A stretch of 64,000 nucleotides of DNA from Panulirus ornatus (taxonomy: Eukaryota; Arthropoda; Malacostraca; Decapoda; Palinuridae): positions 10,448,498 to 10,512,497 of the forward strand of contig NC_092249.1 in the NCBI RefSeq assembly GCF_036320965.1, read 5' to 3'. A program made the translations under genes and the position numbers. Below the pieces are notes generated by a model. That model was not told the origin of the DNA and searched no databases. It was given only the letters and a program-made list of their open reading frames with translations. Shown here one piece after another: positions 45,661 through 59,945 of this stretch (position 1 is the stretch's first letter; each line of letters begins with the position of its first letter).

Positions 45661-47689
45661 CTTAAATAACATACGGCACCTACCCACAACGTTATATAAC
45701 ATACAGCACCCACCTACAACCTTACATCACATAAAACACCCACCTACGACCTTACATTACATACAGCACCCACCTACAACACTACTTCACATACAACACC
45801 CACCTACAGCCTTTCATCATATACAACACCCACATGCAACCTTACATCATATACAACACCCCCATATAACCTTATATCACATACAGAACCCACCTACAAA
45901 CTTATATCATATGAAACACTCACGTATAACCTTACAGCACATACAGCACCAACCTACAACCTTATATCACATACATCACCCACCTACAAACTTACATCAC
46001 ATACAGCACTCACCTACAACCTTACATCACGTATAACACCTACCTACAACCTTACATCACATAAAACACCCACCTGCAACCTTACATCACATACAACACC
46101 CTCTTTTATCCTTACGTCATATACAGCACCCAAACACAACCTTTCATTAAATACAGAACCACCTACAACCTTACATCACATACAGCACCCACCTACAACC
46201 CTATATCATTTATCGCACCCACCTACAACCTTACATTACATACAACACCCACTGAAAAACCTTACATCACATACAGCACGAACCTACAACCTTACATCAC
46301 TTACAGCACCCACCTACAACCTTACATCACATACGAAATCCACCTACAACCTTGCATCATTTACAGCACCCACCTACAACCTTTCAACACATACAACACC
46401 CACCTACAAACTTATATCACATACAGCACCCACCAACAACTTTACATCACATACAATACCCACCTATGATTTAAATCACATACAACACCCAACTATAACC
46501 TTAAATCACATAAAACAAGCACCTACAACCTTATATTTCATACAACAACCACCTACAACCTTACATCACATACAGCACCCAACTACGACCTTACATCAAA
46601 AACAACACTCACGAAGAACCTTACATTACATACAGCACCTACTTTCAACATTACATCACGTACAGCACAGACCTACAACCTTATATCACATAAAACACCC
46701 ACCTACAGCCTTACATCACTTACAGCACCTACCTACAGCCTTATATCACAAAAACCCACCTACAACCTTACATCACATACAACACATACAACCTTATATC
46801 ACATATAGCACCCACGTACATTATATCACATATAGCACCCACGTACATTAATCACATACAGCACCCACCTACAACCTTATATGGCATAGTGCACCCACGT
46901 ACAACATTACATCACATGCAACACCAATCTATAACCTTACATCACAAACAATACCCACCTACAACTTCACATCACATACAGCACCCACCTATAACCTTAC
47001 ATCACATACAACACTCACGTATAACCTTACATTGCATACAGCACCTACCTAAAACCTTACATCACATATAGCACCCACCTGCAACCTTACATCATATACA
47101 ACTCCTACCTAAAACCTTACATCACCTACAACACCCACCTGCAACTTTACATCACATACAACAACCACGTATAACCTTACATTACATACAGCACCCACCC
47201 ACAACCTTTTATTAAATACAACACCACTTACAACCTTACATCACTTAGGGCACAAACCTACAACCTTACATCATATGTAGCGCACACCTACAACCTTACA
47301 TCGCATGAAACACCCACTTACGACCTTACAACACATACACACCAACCTACAACATTACATCACTTACAGCACCGACCTACATCCTTATATCACATACAAC
47401 ACATATCTACAACCTTACATCATATACAACACTCATACAACATTATATCACATACAGCACCCACGTACAACACATTACATACAACACTCACCTATAAACT
47501 TACATCACATACAGCACCCACCTACAACATTACTTCGCATACAGCACCCACCCACAACCTTACATCATATACAACACTCATGTATAACCTTACATCACAT
47601 ACAGCAATCACCTATAACCTTATGCGGCATATAGTACCCACTTACAACATTACATCACATACACCAATCTATAGCCTTACATCACATAC

Positions 47690-47809
47690 AGCACCCATCT
47701 ACAACCTTACATCACATACAGCACCCATCTACAACCTTACATCACATACAGCACTCATCTACAACCTTACATCACATACAGCACCCATCTACAACCTTAC
47801 ATCACATAC
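47690..47809. repeat. Four homogenised 30-bp units with CCCATC
   Basis: Consecutive units starting near 47,690, 47,720, 47,750 and 47,780 all carry CACCCATCTACAACC (one with CACTCATC) and are otherwise identical. This is a recent local amplification of a variant that is scattered singly elsewhere. Confidence 0.9.
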
Positions 47810-49477
47810 GGCACCCACCTACAGCCTTATGTCACATACAGTGCCCACCTACAACCTTACATCACATACAGCACCCACCTGCAACCTTACATTACGTGAA
47901 TATAGCACCCATGTACAACCTTACATCACATACAACACCCAGCTACAACCTTACGTCAGAGATACCAACCTACAACCTTACATTATATACAGCACCCAAG
48001 TACAACATTATATTATATAGAACACTTACCTACAACGTTACATCACCTAGAGAACCCACCTACATCTTTACATCACATATAACACCCACCCACAACTATA
48101 CATCACATACAACACTCACGTATAACCTTACCTCATAAAACAATTACCTACAACCTTATATCACATACAACACCCACCTACAGCCTTACATCACATACAT
48201 CACTCACGTATGACCTTACAACACATACAGCACCTACCTACAGCCTTACATCACATACAACACCCACCTACAACCTTACATTACATGAAACATTCACCTA
48301 CAACCCTATATCACATACAGTACCCCTACAGCCTTAAATCACATACGGCCCCCACCTACAAGCTTACTTCACATACAACACCCACCTTCAACCTTATAAC
48401 ACATACAGCACCCAACTACGACCTTACATTGCATAAAACACCCACCTGTAATCTTAAATCATACACAAGACATATCTACAACCTTATATCACATAAAACA
48501 CCCACCTACGACCTTACATTACATACAGCACCCACCGTCAACCTTACATCAATTACAGTACCGACCTACAACCTTATTTCACATACAACATACCTACAAC
48601 CTTACATCAAATATAACACCCACATGCAACCTTATATCACATACAGCACCCATGTACAACATTACATAACATACAACACTCACCTATAACCTTCATCACG
48701 TACAGCACCCACCTACAACCTTACATATACAACACTCATGTAAAACCTTACATCACATACAGCACCCACCCACAATCTTATACGGCATATAACCCCACTT
48801 ACATTACATACACTAATCTATAACCTTACATCACATATAGCACCCACCAACAACCTTACATCACATAGAGCACCAACCTACAACCTTATGTCACTTACAG
48901 TACTCACCTACAACCTTACATCACATACAATATCCACCAACAACTTTACATCACATGCAACACCCACCTACAACCTTGTATTGAATACAGCACCCATGTA
49001 CAACCTCACATCACACACATCACCCAACTACAACCTTACGTCACAGGAAACACCCACATACATCCTTACATCACATACAGCACCCACGGACAACATCATC
49101 ACATACAACACTCACCTAAAACCTTACATCACATACAACACCCACCTACAATCTTACATCACATACAACACTTACCTAGAACCTTACATCACATAAAGCA
49201 CCCATTTACAGCCTTACATCACATACAACACCAACCTAAAAACTTACATCACATACAGCACCCACATATAACTTTACATCACATACAAAACCAACCTATA
49301 ACCTTGCATCACATACAGCACCCGCGTACAGTATTACATCACATACAACACTCACCTATAACCTTACATCACATACAGCACCCACTGACAACCTTACTTC
49401 ACATACAGCACCCATCTACAGCCTTACATCATATATAACACTCACGTATAACCTTACATCACATACAGCAACCACCT

Positions 49478-50806
49478 ATAACCTTATAGGGCATATACTA
49501 ATCACTTACATTACATCGCATAGAACACCAATCTATAACCTTACATCACATACAGCACCCATCTACAACCTTACATCACATACAGCCCATCTACAACCTT
49601 ATGTCACATACAGTACCCACTTACAACCTTACATCACATACAACATCAACCAACAACCTTAGATCACATACAGCACCCACCTACAACCTTATATCACGTG
49701 AATCGAGCACCCATGTACAACCTCACTTCAGATACAGCACCCAACTACAGCCTTACGTCACAGACAACATCCACCTATAAATTTACATCACACAGAGCGC
49801 CCATGTACAACCTTACATCACATGCAACACTCACGTATAACCTTACAGCATATACAGCACCAACCTACAACATTATTTCACATACAGGCACCACCAACAA
49901 CCTAACATCACATACAACACCCACCTACAACCTTACATCACATACAACACCACCTAGAGACTTACATCTCATACAGCACCCACCTACAACCTAACATCAC
50001 ATATAACACCCACCTACAGTCTTACATCACATATAACACTCACCTACAACCTTACATCACATACAGCACCCATCTACAACTTTACATCACTTACAGCACT
50101 CACGTACAACCTTACATCACATACAGGACTCACCTACAACCTTACATCAGATACAGCACCCACGTACAGGCTTACATCACATACAGCACCCACCGGCAAC
50201 CTTACATCACATACAGCACGAATTACAACCTTACACCACATTCAACACCCACCTACAAACTTACATCAAATACAGCACCCACCTACAACTCTTTATCACA
50301 TACAATACCTACCTATAATCTTACATCACATACAACACCCACCTATAACCTTGAATCACATAACATACAACACCCACCTACAACCTTACATCACATACAG
50401 CAACCACCTAAAACCTTACATCAGATACGACGCTCACCAACAACCTTGCATCATATACAGCACCCACCTACAACCTTACTTCACATACAGCAACGAGCTA
50501 CAACCTTGTATCACATAAAACACCCACCTACTACCTTACATCACTTACACCACTGACCTACATCCTTATGTCACATACAACATCAACCTACAATCTTATA
50601 TCACATAAAACACCCACATACAACCTTATATCACATGCAGCACGTACATCATTACATCACATACAACTCTAACCTATAACCTTATATCACATACAGCACC
50701 AACCTAAAACCGTCCTTCACATACAGCACCCACCTACAACCTTACATCACACACAACACTCACGTATAACGTTACATCACATACAGCACCCACCTACAAC
50801 CTTATA
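49478..50806. repeat. ~1.6-kb period higher-order repeat, copy 1
   Basis: It runs from a TTATAGGGCATATACTAATC unit, through the box at 49,697 (CACGTGAATCGAGC), a CATACAGGCACCACCAAC unit, a CTACCTATAATC unit and a CAGCAACGAGC unit (50,491), to a CACTCACGTATAACG unit. The matching series starts 1,625 bp downstream at 51,103. The CAACGAGC and CAGGCACCACC units are rare in the array and support true copy relationship. Confidence 0.85.
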
Positions 50807-51102
50807 TTACATGAATGCAGCACCCATTTACAACCTTACATCATACACAAAACCCAACTAAAACCTTACGTCACAGAAAACACCAACCTACAACCTTACG
50901 TCACATACAGGACCCACGTACAACATACATCACATACAACACTTACCTATAACCTTACATCAGCTACAGCACCCACCTACAACCTTACACCAAATACAGC
51001 ACCCACGTACAACATTACTTCACATACAACTCTCACCTATAACCTTACATCAAATACAACACTTACCTACAACTTACATCACATACAGCATCCACCTATA
51101 AC

Positions 51103-52494
51103 CTTATACGGCATATAGCACCCACTTACAACATTACATCACATACAACACCAATCTATAACCTTACATCACATATAGCTCCCACCTACAACCTTACATC
51201 ACATACAGCCCCCATCTTATGCCACATACGGTACCCACTTACAACCTTACATCCCATACATCATCCAACAACCTTACATCACATACAGCTCCCACCTACA
51301 ACGTTATATTACGTGAATAGATCACCCATGTATAACCTCACATCACATACAGCACCCAACAACAACCTTACGTCATAGACAACATCCACCTATAACATTA
51401 CATCACATAGAGCACCCATCTACAGCCTTACATCGCATGCAACATTCATGAATAACCTTACAGCATATACAGCACCAACTTACATTATTTCACATACAGG
51501 CACCACCAACAACCTAACATCACATACAACACCTACAACCTTACATCATATACAGCACCGCCAAAAGACATATCATACAGCACCCACCTACAACCTTATA
51601 TCACATAGCACCCACCTACAACCTTACATCACATACAACACCCAAACAGAACCTTATATTAAATAGAGCAGTGCCTACAACCTTACATCACACACAGCAC
51701 CCATCTACAACCTTACATCACTTACAGCATCCACCTACAACCTTACATTACATACAACACCCACCTAAAACCTTACATCACATACAGCACCAACCTACAA
51801 CAACCTTACATCACATACAGCACCCACGTACAGCCTTACATCACTTACAGCACTCACCGACAACCTTATATCACATACAGAACGCATCTACAACCTTACA
51901 TCGCATACAACACCCACCTACAAACTTACATCATATACAGCACCCACCTACATCTTTACATCACATACAATACCTACCTATAATCTTACATCACATACAA
52001 CACCCACCTATAACCTTAAATCACACAACACACCTACAACCTTACATTACATACGACACCCACCTACAACCTTACATCACATACAGCAACCACCTAAAAC
52101 CTTACATCAGATACGAAGATCACCAACAACCTTGCATCACATACAGCACCCACGCACAACCTTACATCACATACAGCAACGAGCTACAACCTTATATCAC
52201 AAAAAACACGCACCTACTACCTTACATCACTTACAGCACCGACCTACACCCTTATGTCACATATAACCACCTACAACCTTACATCACATACAACACCCAC
52301 ACACAACCTTATATCACATGCAGCACCCATGTACATCATTACATCACATATAACACTCACCTATCACCTTATATCGCATACAGCACTAACCTACAACCGT
52401 ACTTCACATACAGCACCCACCTACAACCTTATATCGCATACAACCTTCACGTATAACCTTACATCACATACAGCACCCACCTACAACCTTATAT
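51103..52494. repeat. ~1.6-kb period higher-order repeat, copy 2
   Basis: This is the partner of 49,478-50,806. The box at 51,312 reads TTACGTGAATAGATC, and CAGCAACGAGC is near 52,177. The offset grows from about 1,615 to 1,686 bp through gains of units. A further copy of the first part begins immediately at about 52,485 (TTATATGGCATGGGGC unit and box near 52,703). Confidence 0.85.
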
Positions 52495-55400
52495 GGCATG
52501 GGGCACCCACTTACAGCATTACATCACATACAACACCAATCCATATCCTTACATCACATACAGTACCCACCTACAACCTTATACCACATACATCACCCAC
52601 CTACAACCTTACGTCACATACAGCACCCACCCATAACCTTCCATCACATAGAATATCCAACAATATCACATCACATACAGCAACCACCTACAACCTTGCA
52701 TTACGTGAATACAGCACCCATGTACAACCTTACATCAAATACAACACCCAACTACAGCCTTAGATCACAGACAACATCCACGTACAACCTTACAACACAT
52801 ACTGCACCCACATAGAACCTTACATCACATGCAACACTCACCTATAACCTTACATCACTTATAGCACCCACCTTCAACCTTACATCACATACTGCACCCA
52901 CCTATAGCCTTACATCACATGCATAACTCATGTATAACCTTATATCACATACAGCACCTACCTACAACCTTACATCACATACAGCACCCAACTACAACGT
53001 TGCATCACATACAACACCCACCTGCAACCTTACATAACATACAGCACTCACAATTTTATATCACATACAACACCCACCTTTTACCTTACATCACATACAA
53101 CACCCAACCGCAACTTTACATTAAATACAACACCACCTACAGCCTTACATCACAAACGGCACCCACCTACAACCTTGCATCACAAGAAGCATCCACCTAT
53201 AACCTTACATCACATAAAACATCCACCTACGTCCTTATATCACATACAGCACCCACCTTGAACCGTACATCTCATATAACACCCATCTACAACATTAAAT
53301 CACATACAACACCCACCTACAACCTTACATCACATACAGCACCCACCTTCAACCTTACATCATATACAACACCTACCTTCAACCTTATATCACATACAGC
53401 ACCCACCTACAACCTTACATCACATACAACACTCACCTGTAACCTTAAAGCACTTACATCACCCACCCACAATCTTATATTAGATGCAGCACACCTACAA
53501 GCTTACATCATATATAGCACCCACGTACAACCTTACATCACTTATAGCATCCACTTACAACCCTACATTACATAAAACACCCACCTACAACCTTATAACA
53601 TATACAGCATCCACCTAAAACCTACATCACATACAGCACCGACCTACCACCTTATATTACATACAACACCCACATACAAGCTTACATTACATACAGCACC
53701 CACCTATAATCTTATATCACGTGGATGCACCACCCACCTACAATAATTACATCAAATACAACACTCACCTACAGCTTTTCATTACAACCTGAGATCACAT
53801 TCAACACTCATGTATAGCCTTACATCACATACAGCACCGACTTACAACTTTCCATTACATAGAGCACACACTTACAACCTTACATGACATAGAGCACCTT
53901 CCTACAACCTTACATCACATACAGCACTCACCTACAATTTTACATCAAATAAAACACCCACATATAACCTTCCATCACGTAAAGAACCCATTCAAAACCA
54001 TACATTAAATACACCATTACCTACAACCTTATATCACATACAGCACCCATCTAAAACCCTAAATCACATACAGCACCAAACTATAACCTTCCATCACATA
54101 CAACACCCACCTACAATCTTTTATTACATACAGCACCCACCTACAGCCTTACATCACAAAGAGCACCCACGTACAACCTTACATCACATACAACACCCAC
54201 CTACAACATTATATCACAGAGCACAAGCTATAATTTTACATCACATACAAACACTCACGTATAACCTTCCATCACATACAACACCTACCTACAACCTTAT
54301 ACCAAATACAGCACCCACCTACATTCTTACATCACAAACAACACTCACCTACAAATTTACATCACATACAGCACCCACCAATAAACCTATATCACATACA
54401 ATATAACCTAACATCGCATACAGCATCTACCTAAAACCTTACATCTAATACTGCACCCACCTACAACCTTATATCATATACCGCAACCACCTACAACCTT
54501 ATATCACATACCGCACCCACCTAAAACCTTACATCACATACAACACCCAACTACAACTTTATATCTCATACAACAACCACGTATAACCTTGCATCACATA
54601 CAGTACCCACCGACAACCTTTTATTAAATACAACACCACGTACAACCTTTATCATACAGGGTACCCACCTACAAACTAACATCACATAAAGCACACATCT
54701 ACAACCTTACTTCACATAAAATACCCACCTACGACCTTACATCACATAGAGCACCCACCTACAACTCTACATCACATAAAACACCCACTTATAACCTTGC
54801 ATCCCACATAACACCCACATACATCCTTACATTACATAAAAAACCCACCTACAAACTTATATAATATACAGCACCCACCTACATCATTACATCACATACA
54901 TCACTCACGTATAGCTTTACAGCACATACAGCACCTACCTACAGCCTTACATCACATACAGCACCCACCTACAACCTTACATCATACAACACAGACATAC
55001 AACCTTATATCACATACAGCACCCACATACAGCCTTACGTCACATACAGCACACACCTACTAGCTTACATCACATGTAACACCCACCTACAACTTTACAT
55101 CACATACAGCAACCACCTACAACCTTACATCACATACAACACTGACCTACAACCTTATATCGCATACAGCACCCACCTACAGCCTTACATCACATACAGC
55201 ACCTACCTACTAACTTACATCACATACAACACCCACCTACATCTTTACATCATATACAGCACCCAACTACAGCCTTACATGCCTTACAACACCCACTTGT
55301 AACCCTCAATCATACACAGCATCCATCTATAACTATATATCACATACAACACCCACCTACAATCTTACATCACATACAACACCCACCTACAGTTTTACAT

Positions 55401-58400
55401 CACATACAGCACCCACCATCAACCTTACATCACATACAGCACCGACAGACAACCTCATATTACATACAACATCCACCTACAACCTTACATCACCTACAGC
55501 ACCCACCTATATCCTTATATCACGTGAAGGCACCACTCATCTACAACCTTAGATCATATACAACACCCACCTACAGCCTTATATAACCTACAACATCCAC
55601 TTACAACCTTAGATCACATACAACACTCGTGTATAACCTTACATCACATTCAGCAACTACGTAAACTTTCCATCACAGAGTACCCACCTACAACCTTACA
55701 TCACATACATCACCTACCTACAACCTTACATCACATAGAGCAACCACGTACAATTTTACATCATATACAATAATTACGTATAACCTAATATCACACACAG
55801 CACCCATCTACAACCTTGCATTAAATATAGAACCATCTACAACCTTATATCACAGCACCCATCTAAAACCTTACGTCACATACAGCACCCACCTATAACC
55901 TTACACCACATACAACACCAACCTACAACCTTACATCACATACAGCACCCACCTACAACCTTACATCACATACAGCATCTACCTGAACCTTACATCACAT
56001 ACAGCACCTACCTTCAACCTTACATCACATACAACACCCACCTACAAACTTACATCACATACAGCACCAACGTACAACTTTACATCTCATACAATACCCA
56101 CCTATAACCCTACACATCATACAACACCCACCTACAACCTTAAATCACATACAACACATACCTACAACCTTACATTACATACAATACCCACCAAAAACCT
56201 TACATCACCCACCTACTACCTTATATCACATACATCACTCACCAACAACTTTACATCACATACAGCAACCACCTACAACCTTATATCACATACAGCACCG
56301 ACCTACAACCGTATATCACATAAACACCCAAATACAACCCTACATCTCCTACAGCACCGACCTACAACCTTATATCACATAACATACCTACAACCTTTCA
56401 ACACATACAACACCCATATACGACCTTAAATCAATTACAGCACCTACGTACAACATTACATCACATAAAACACTCACCTATAATCTTACATCACATACAC
56501 CACTCACCTACAACCTTACTTTACATACAGAACTCACCTACAGCCTTACATCATATACAACACTCACGTAGAACCTTATATCACATACAGCACCCACTTA
56601 CAACCTTATATCACTTACAGTACCCACCTATATCCTTACATCACATAAAACACCAATCTATAACCTTACATCAAATAGAGCACCCACCTACAATCTTACA
56701 TCACATACAGCACCCACTTACAGCCTTATTGTCACATACAACACCCATCTACAGCCTTAGATCACATGCAACATCAATCAACAACCTTATATCATATACA
56801 GCACCCACCTACAACCTTACATTACGTGAATACAGCACTCATGTACAACCTTACTTCACACACAACACCCATCTAGAACCTTACCTCACAGACAACACCC
56901 TCCTACAACGTTACATCATATATAGCACCCATGTACAACATTACATCACATACAACACTCACCTATAACATAACATCACGCATAGCACCCACCTACAACC
57001 TTACATCACATACAGCACCCACCTATAACCTTACATAAGAAACAACACTTATGTATAACTTTACATCACATACAACACTTACCAACAACCTTACATCACG
57101 TACAACACCCATTGACAATCTTACATCACATACAACACCCACCTACAAAATTACATCGCATACGTCACCCACCTACAACTTTACATCACATAGAAACCCC
57201 ACCTATAACCTTACATCACCTACAGCACCCACCCACAACCTTATATTGAATACAGCACCACCTATAACCTTACATCACATACAGCACCCACCTACAACTT
57301 TATATCACTTACAGCACCCACTTAAAACTTTACATCACATAAAACACCCACCTACTTATTTACATCACATATAGCACAAACCTACAATATTACGTCACAT
57401 ACAACACCCAACTACAACCTTACATTACATACAACACCCACATGCAACCTTACATCACATACAGCACCCAGCTACAACCTTACATTACGTGATTGCAGCA
57501 CCCACCTCCAACATTACATCACATACAGCACCCATCTAAAGCCTTATATCACATACAACACCCTCCTAAAACTTTAAATCACATACAGCACACACCGAAA
57601 AGCTTACATCAATACAACACTCACGTATAACCTTACATCACATACCGCAACTACCTACAACTTTACATCACGTACAGCACCCACCTACAACCTTACATCA
57701 CAAGCAACACCAACCTAGAAACTTACATCACATACAGCACCCACCTACAACATTACATCACATAAAACACTCACGCTTAACTTTACATCACGTACAGCAC
57801 CTACCTAAAACCTTACATCACATACAGCACCTACCTACAACCTTACATCACATGCAAAAACCATCTACAACTGCATATCACATACAGCACCCACCTACAA
57901 CCACCTTATGTCACTTACAACACCCATCTATAATCTTACATCACATACAGTCCCCACACAAAACCTTTAATCAAATACACCACCACCTACAACCTTACAT
58001 CACATATGGCACCCACCTACAACCTTACATCACATACAGTACCAACCTACATCCTTCATCGCATAGAACACACACTTAAGACCTTACATCACATACAGCA
58101 CCCATCTACAACCCGACATCATAAAAAACACCAACCTAGAGACTTACATCACATCAGCACCCACATACAACCTTACATCACATACAACACCCATTTATAA
58201 CCTTATGTCACAAACAGCACTCGCATACAACCTTACATCACATACAGCACCCACCTACAACCTTATATCACATACAACACATACCTACAAAATCTTATCA
58301 ATCACCCACCTATAACCCTAAATCAAGTGAATGCCCCACCCACCTACAACCTTACATTACAGAGAACACCAACGTATAACCTTACATCTCATACAGCACC

Positions 58401-59287
58401 TACCTACAACGTTACATCACATACAGCACCCACCTACAACCTTACATCACAAACAACACCCACCTACAACCTTACATAACAAACACCCACCTACAACCTT
58501 ACATCACATACGGCAACCACCTACAACTTTACATCACATACACACCCATCTATAACCTTACATCACATACAGCACCCAACAACAACCTTACATGAAATAC
58601 AGCACCTCCTACAACTTTACGTCACATACAACACCCACCTAAATCCTTACATCACAAACAGCACCCACTTACAACCTTGCATCACACACCACACCACCTA
58701 CAACCTTACATCATATACAGCACCCACCTACAACCTTATATAGCATGCAGCACCCATGTACAGCCTTACACCACATACAACACCCACCCACAACCTTACA
58801 TTGTATACAGCACCCACCTACAACCTTACATCAGATACAGCACCCACCTACAATCTTACATCACATACATCACCCACCTACAACCTTATATAACATACAA
58901 CCACCTACAACCTCATCACATACAACACCCACCTATATCCTTATATCACGTGAATGCACCACCCACCTACAACCTTACATACACCACCCATCTACAACCT
59001 TACATTACCTGCAACACCCACTTACAACCTTAGATCACATACAACACTCACGTATAACCTTACATCACATACAGCACCTACTTACAACTTTCCATCGCAT
59101 ACAGCTCCCATCTACAGCCTTACATCACATACAACACCTACCTACAACCTTACCTCATATACTGCACCCACATACAATTCTACACCATATACAACACCCA
59201 CCTATAACCTTACATCACATACAGCACCCATCCACAACCTTACATTATATACCGAACCCTCTACAACCTTATGTCACATACAGCACC

Positions 59288-59933
59288 TGTTTCACCAAGG
59301 TATGAGTGAGACAGCACTGGTCGTTACTCTATATAATCTAGGGTCCAACCTGTAATAAGTGTACATGTCACAGTACCATTTACAAAACATAACAACCACA
59401 CATATACATTATTATCACAATGTCTTATTTACTACATCCAATTACTCACACAGTGCCTCCCCTATCAGCACACAGGTGAAACTGGAGTTGAGATCACTTT
59501 TCACAGCTTCAGGGTCACAGTGATGTACTCCGGCATAACATTCTTGAGACTGGACCATGTGCCACACAGCGCCAGGATCACCAACATTAAATCCCTGCCC
59601 CACACTGCAACCCTTGCCCCAACATTTCCACCAGTCGTCACCACCCACCATACAGGCCTTCCCGACGGCCTGGACAACACTTCCATCCTGTCCACGTCAC
59701 TCAACTCCTACGTCACAATTTTACACACAAGAACAGCGACAAGCGCATGCCAAAACGGGAGAGCGAAATACAATATCTCATTAGCAAAATAATAGTACAA
59801 ATTGTATGCAAAACATAAGAAAATTACAAATTTAGTTAATACAATAACAATAATATTGTTATAATAATACAATTTATCTATTCAATTCAAAGAAAACTTG
59901 ACCAGTAGGACATACTGAGATATTCTCAGTACA
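59288..59933 (-). mobile_element. Putative BEL/Pao 3' LTR, inserted in the satellite
   Basis: On the minus strand a segment begins TGTACTGAGAATATCTC directly after a purine-rich GGCGGGAG and ends in ACA exactly where satellite sequence starts. TGT...ACA ends and a purine tract at the pol side are features of LTR retrotransposons of the BEL/Pao type. The element would be 646 bp with the outer end at 59,288. A second ACA at 59,351 would give 583 bp and leave 63 bp unexplained, so 59,288 is preferred. If so, the target-site copy on this side could be GCACC (59,283-59,287). The other LTR is outside the window, so the ends cannot be checked by comparison. Short open frames inside it have no recognisable product. 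Confidence 0.65.
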
Positions 59934-59945
59934 CTCCCGCCACAA
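59934..59945 (-). other. Putative polypurine tract of the BEL/Pao element
   Basis: On the minus strand GGCGGGAG lies between the frame-shifted pol stop codon (TAG at 59,946-59,948) and the TGT that opens the LTR. In LTR elements this tract primes plus-strand DNA synthesis and sits immediately 5' of the 3' LTR, which is where it is found here. It is short and is called mainly by position. Confidence 0.6.

Larger units (their letters stand above)
1..59287. repeat. 30-bp satellite array, at least 59.3 kb
   Basis: The whole stretch is a head-to-tail array of a ~30-bp unit in one orientation. A clean unit lies at 55,933-55,962; its cores are CATACAGCACCC and CTACAACCTTACATCA. Most units differ from consensus at several positions, and adjacent units are seldom identical. 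Length variants of 27, 29 and 34 bp recur. The consensus holds 11 A, 13 C, 1 G and 5 T, so the plus strand is nearly free of G. I found no gene, transposon or unique segment inside it. The array is open at the left edge and ends in mid-unit at 59,287 against an LTR. The scale, uniform orientation and mixture of variants fit satellite DNA of constitutive heterochromatin. Whether it is centromeric, subtelomeric or interstitial cannot be told from the sequence. Confidence 0.97.
34300..59287. repeat. Right satellite domain, sparse TTACGTGAAT boxes
   Basis: The same 30-bp unit continues, but marker usage differs from the left part. Box units occur about every 1.3 kb (near 34,566, 38,166, 39,114, 41,788, 42,950, 43,433, 44,504, 45,165, 47,893, 49,697, 50,810, 51,312, 52,703, 53,717, 55,520, 56,822, 57,484, 58,326 and 58,946). 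Most read TTACGTGAAT, which breaks the CACGTG palindrome. The 29-bp marker is TTAAATACAG followed by CACCACCT (near 36,157, 36,750, 37,863, 38,344, 42,086, 43,223, 43,912, 44,413 and others), one base shorter than the normal unit. Long clean runs of consensus units are more common here. Confidence 0.65.

Noticed and set aside
1..59287. CRISPR array
   Set aside because: The period is ~30 bp but there are no spacers; the units follow each other directly and the repeat itself drifts.
1..59287. Telomeric repeat
   Set aside because: The unit is 30 bp and lacks TTAGG or TTAGGG tandem runs on either strand.
1..59287. Repetitive antigen or silk-like structural gene
   Set aside because: No exon with unique sequence, no signal peptide and no frame preference; 34- and 29-bp variants break the frame repeatedly, unlike coding repeats.
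59327..59338. TATATA-like motif near the outer end of the LTR as a promoter
   Set aside because: The position near the outer edge is not where an LTR promoter is expected, and the motif is short and AT-rich; no support beyond the string.
59442..59792. Small open frames on both strands of the LTR (59,442-59,651 and 59,501-59,704 minus; 59,520-59,792 plus)
   Set aside because: They overlap each other, match no family I know, and lie inside a segment explained as an LTR.
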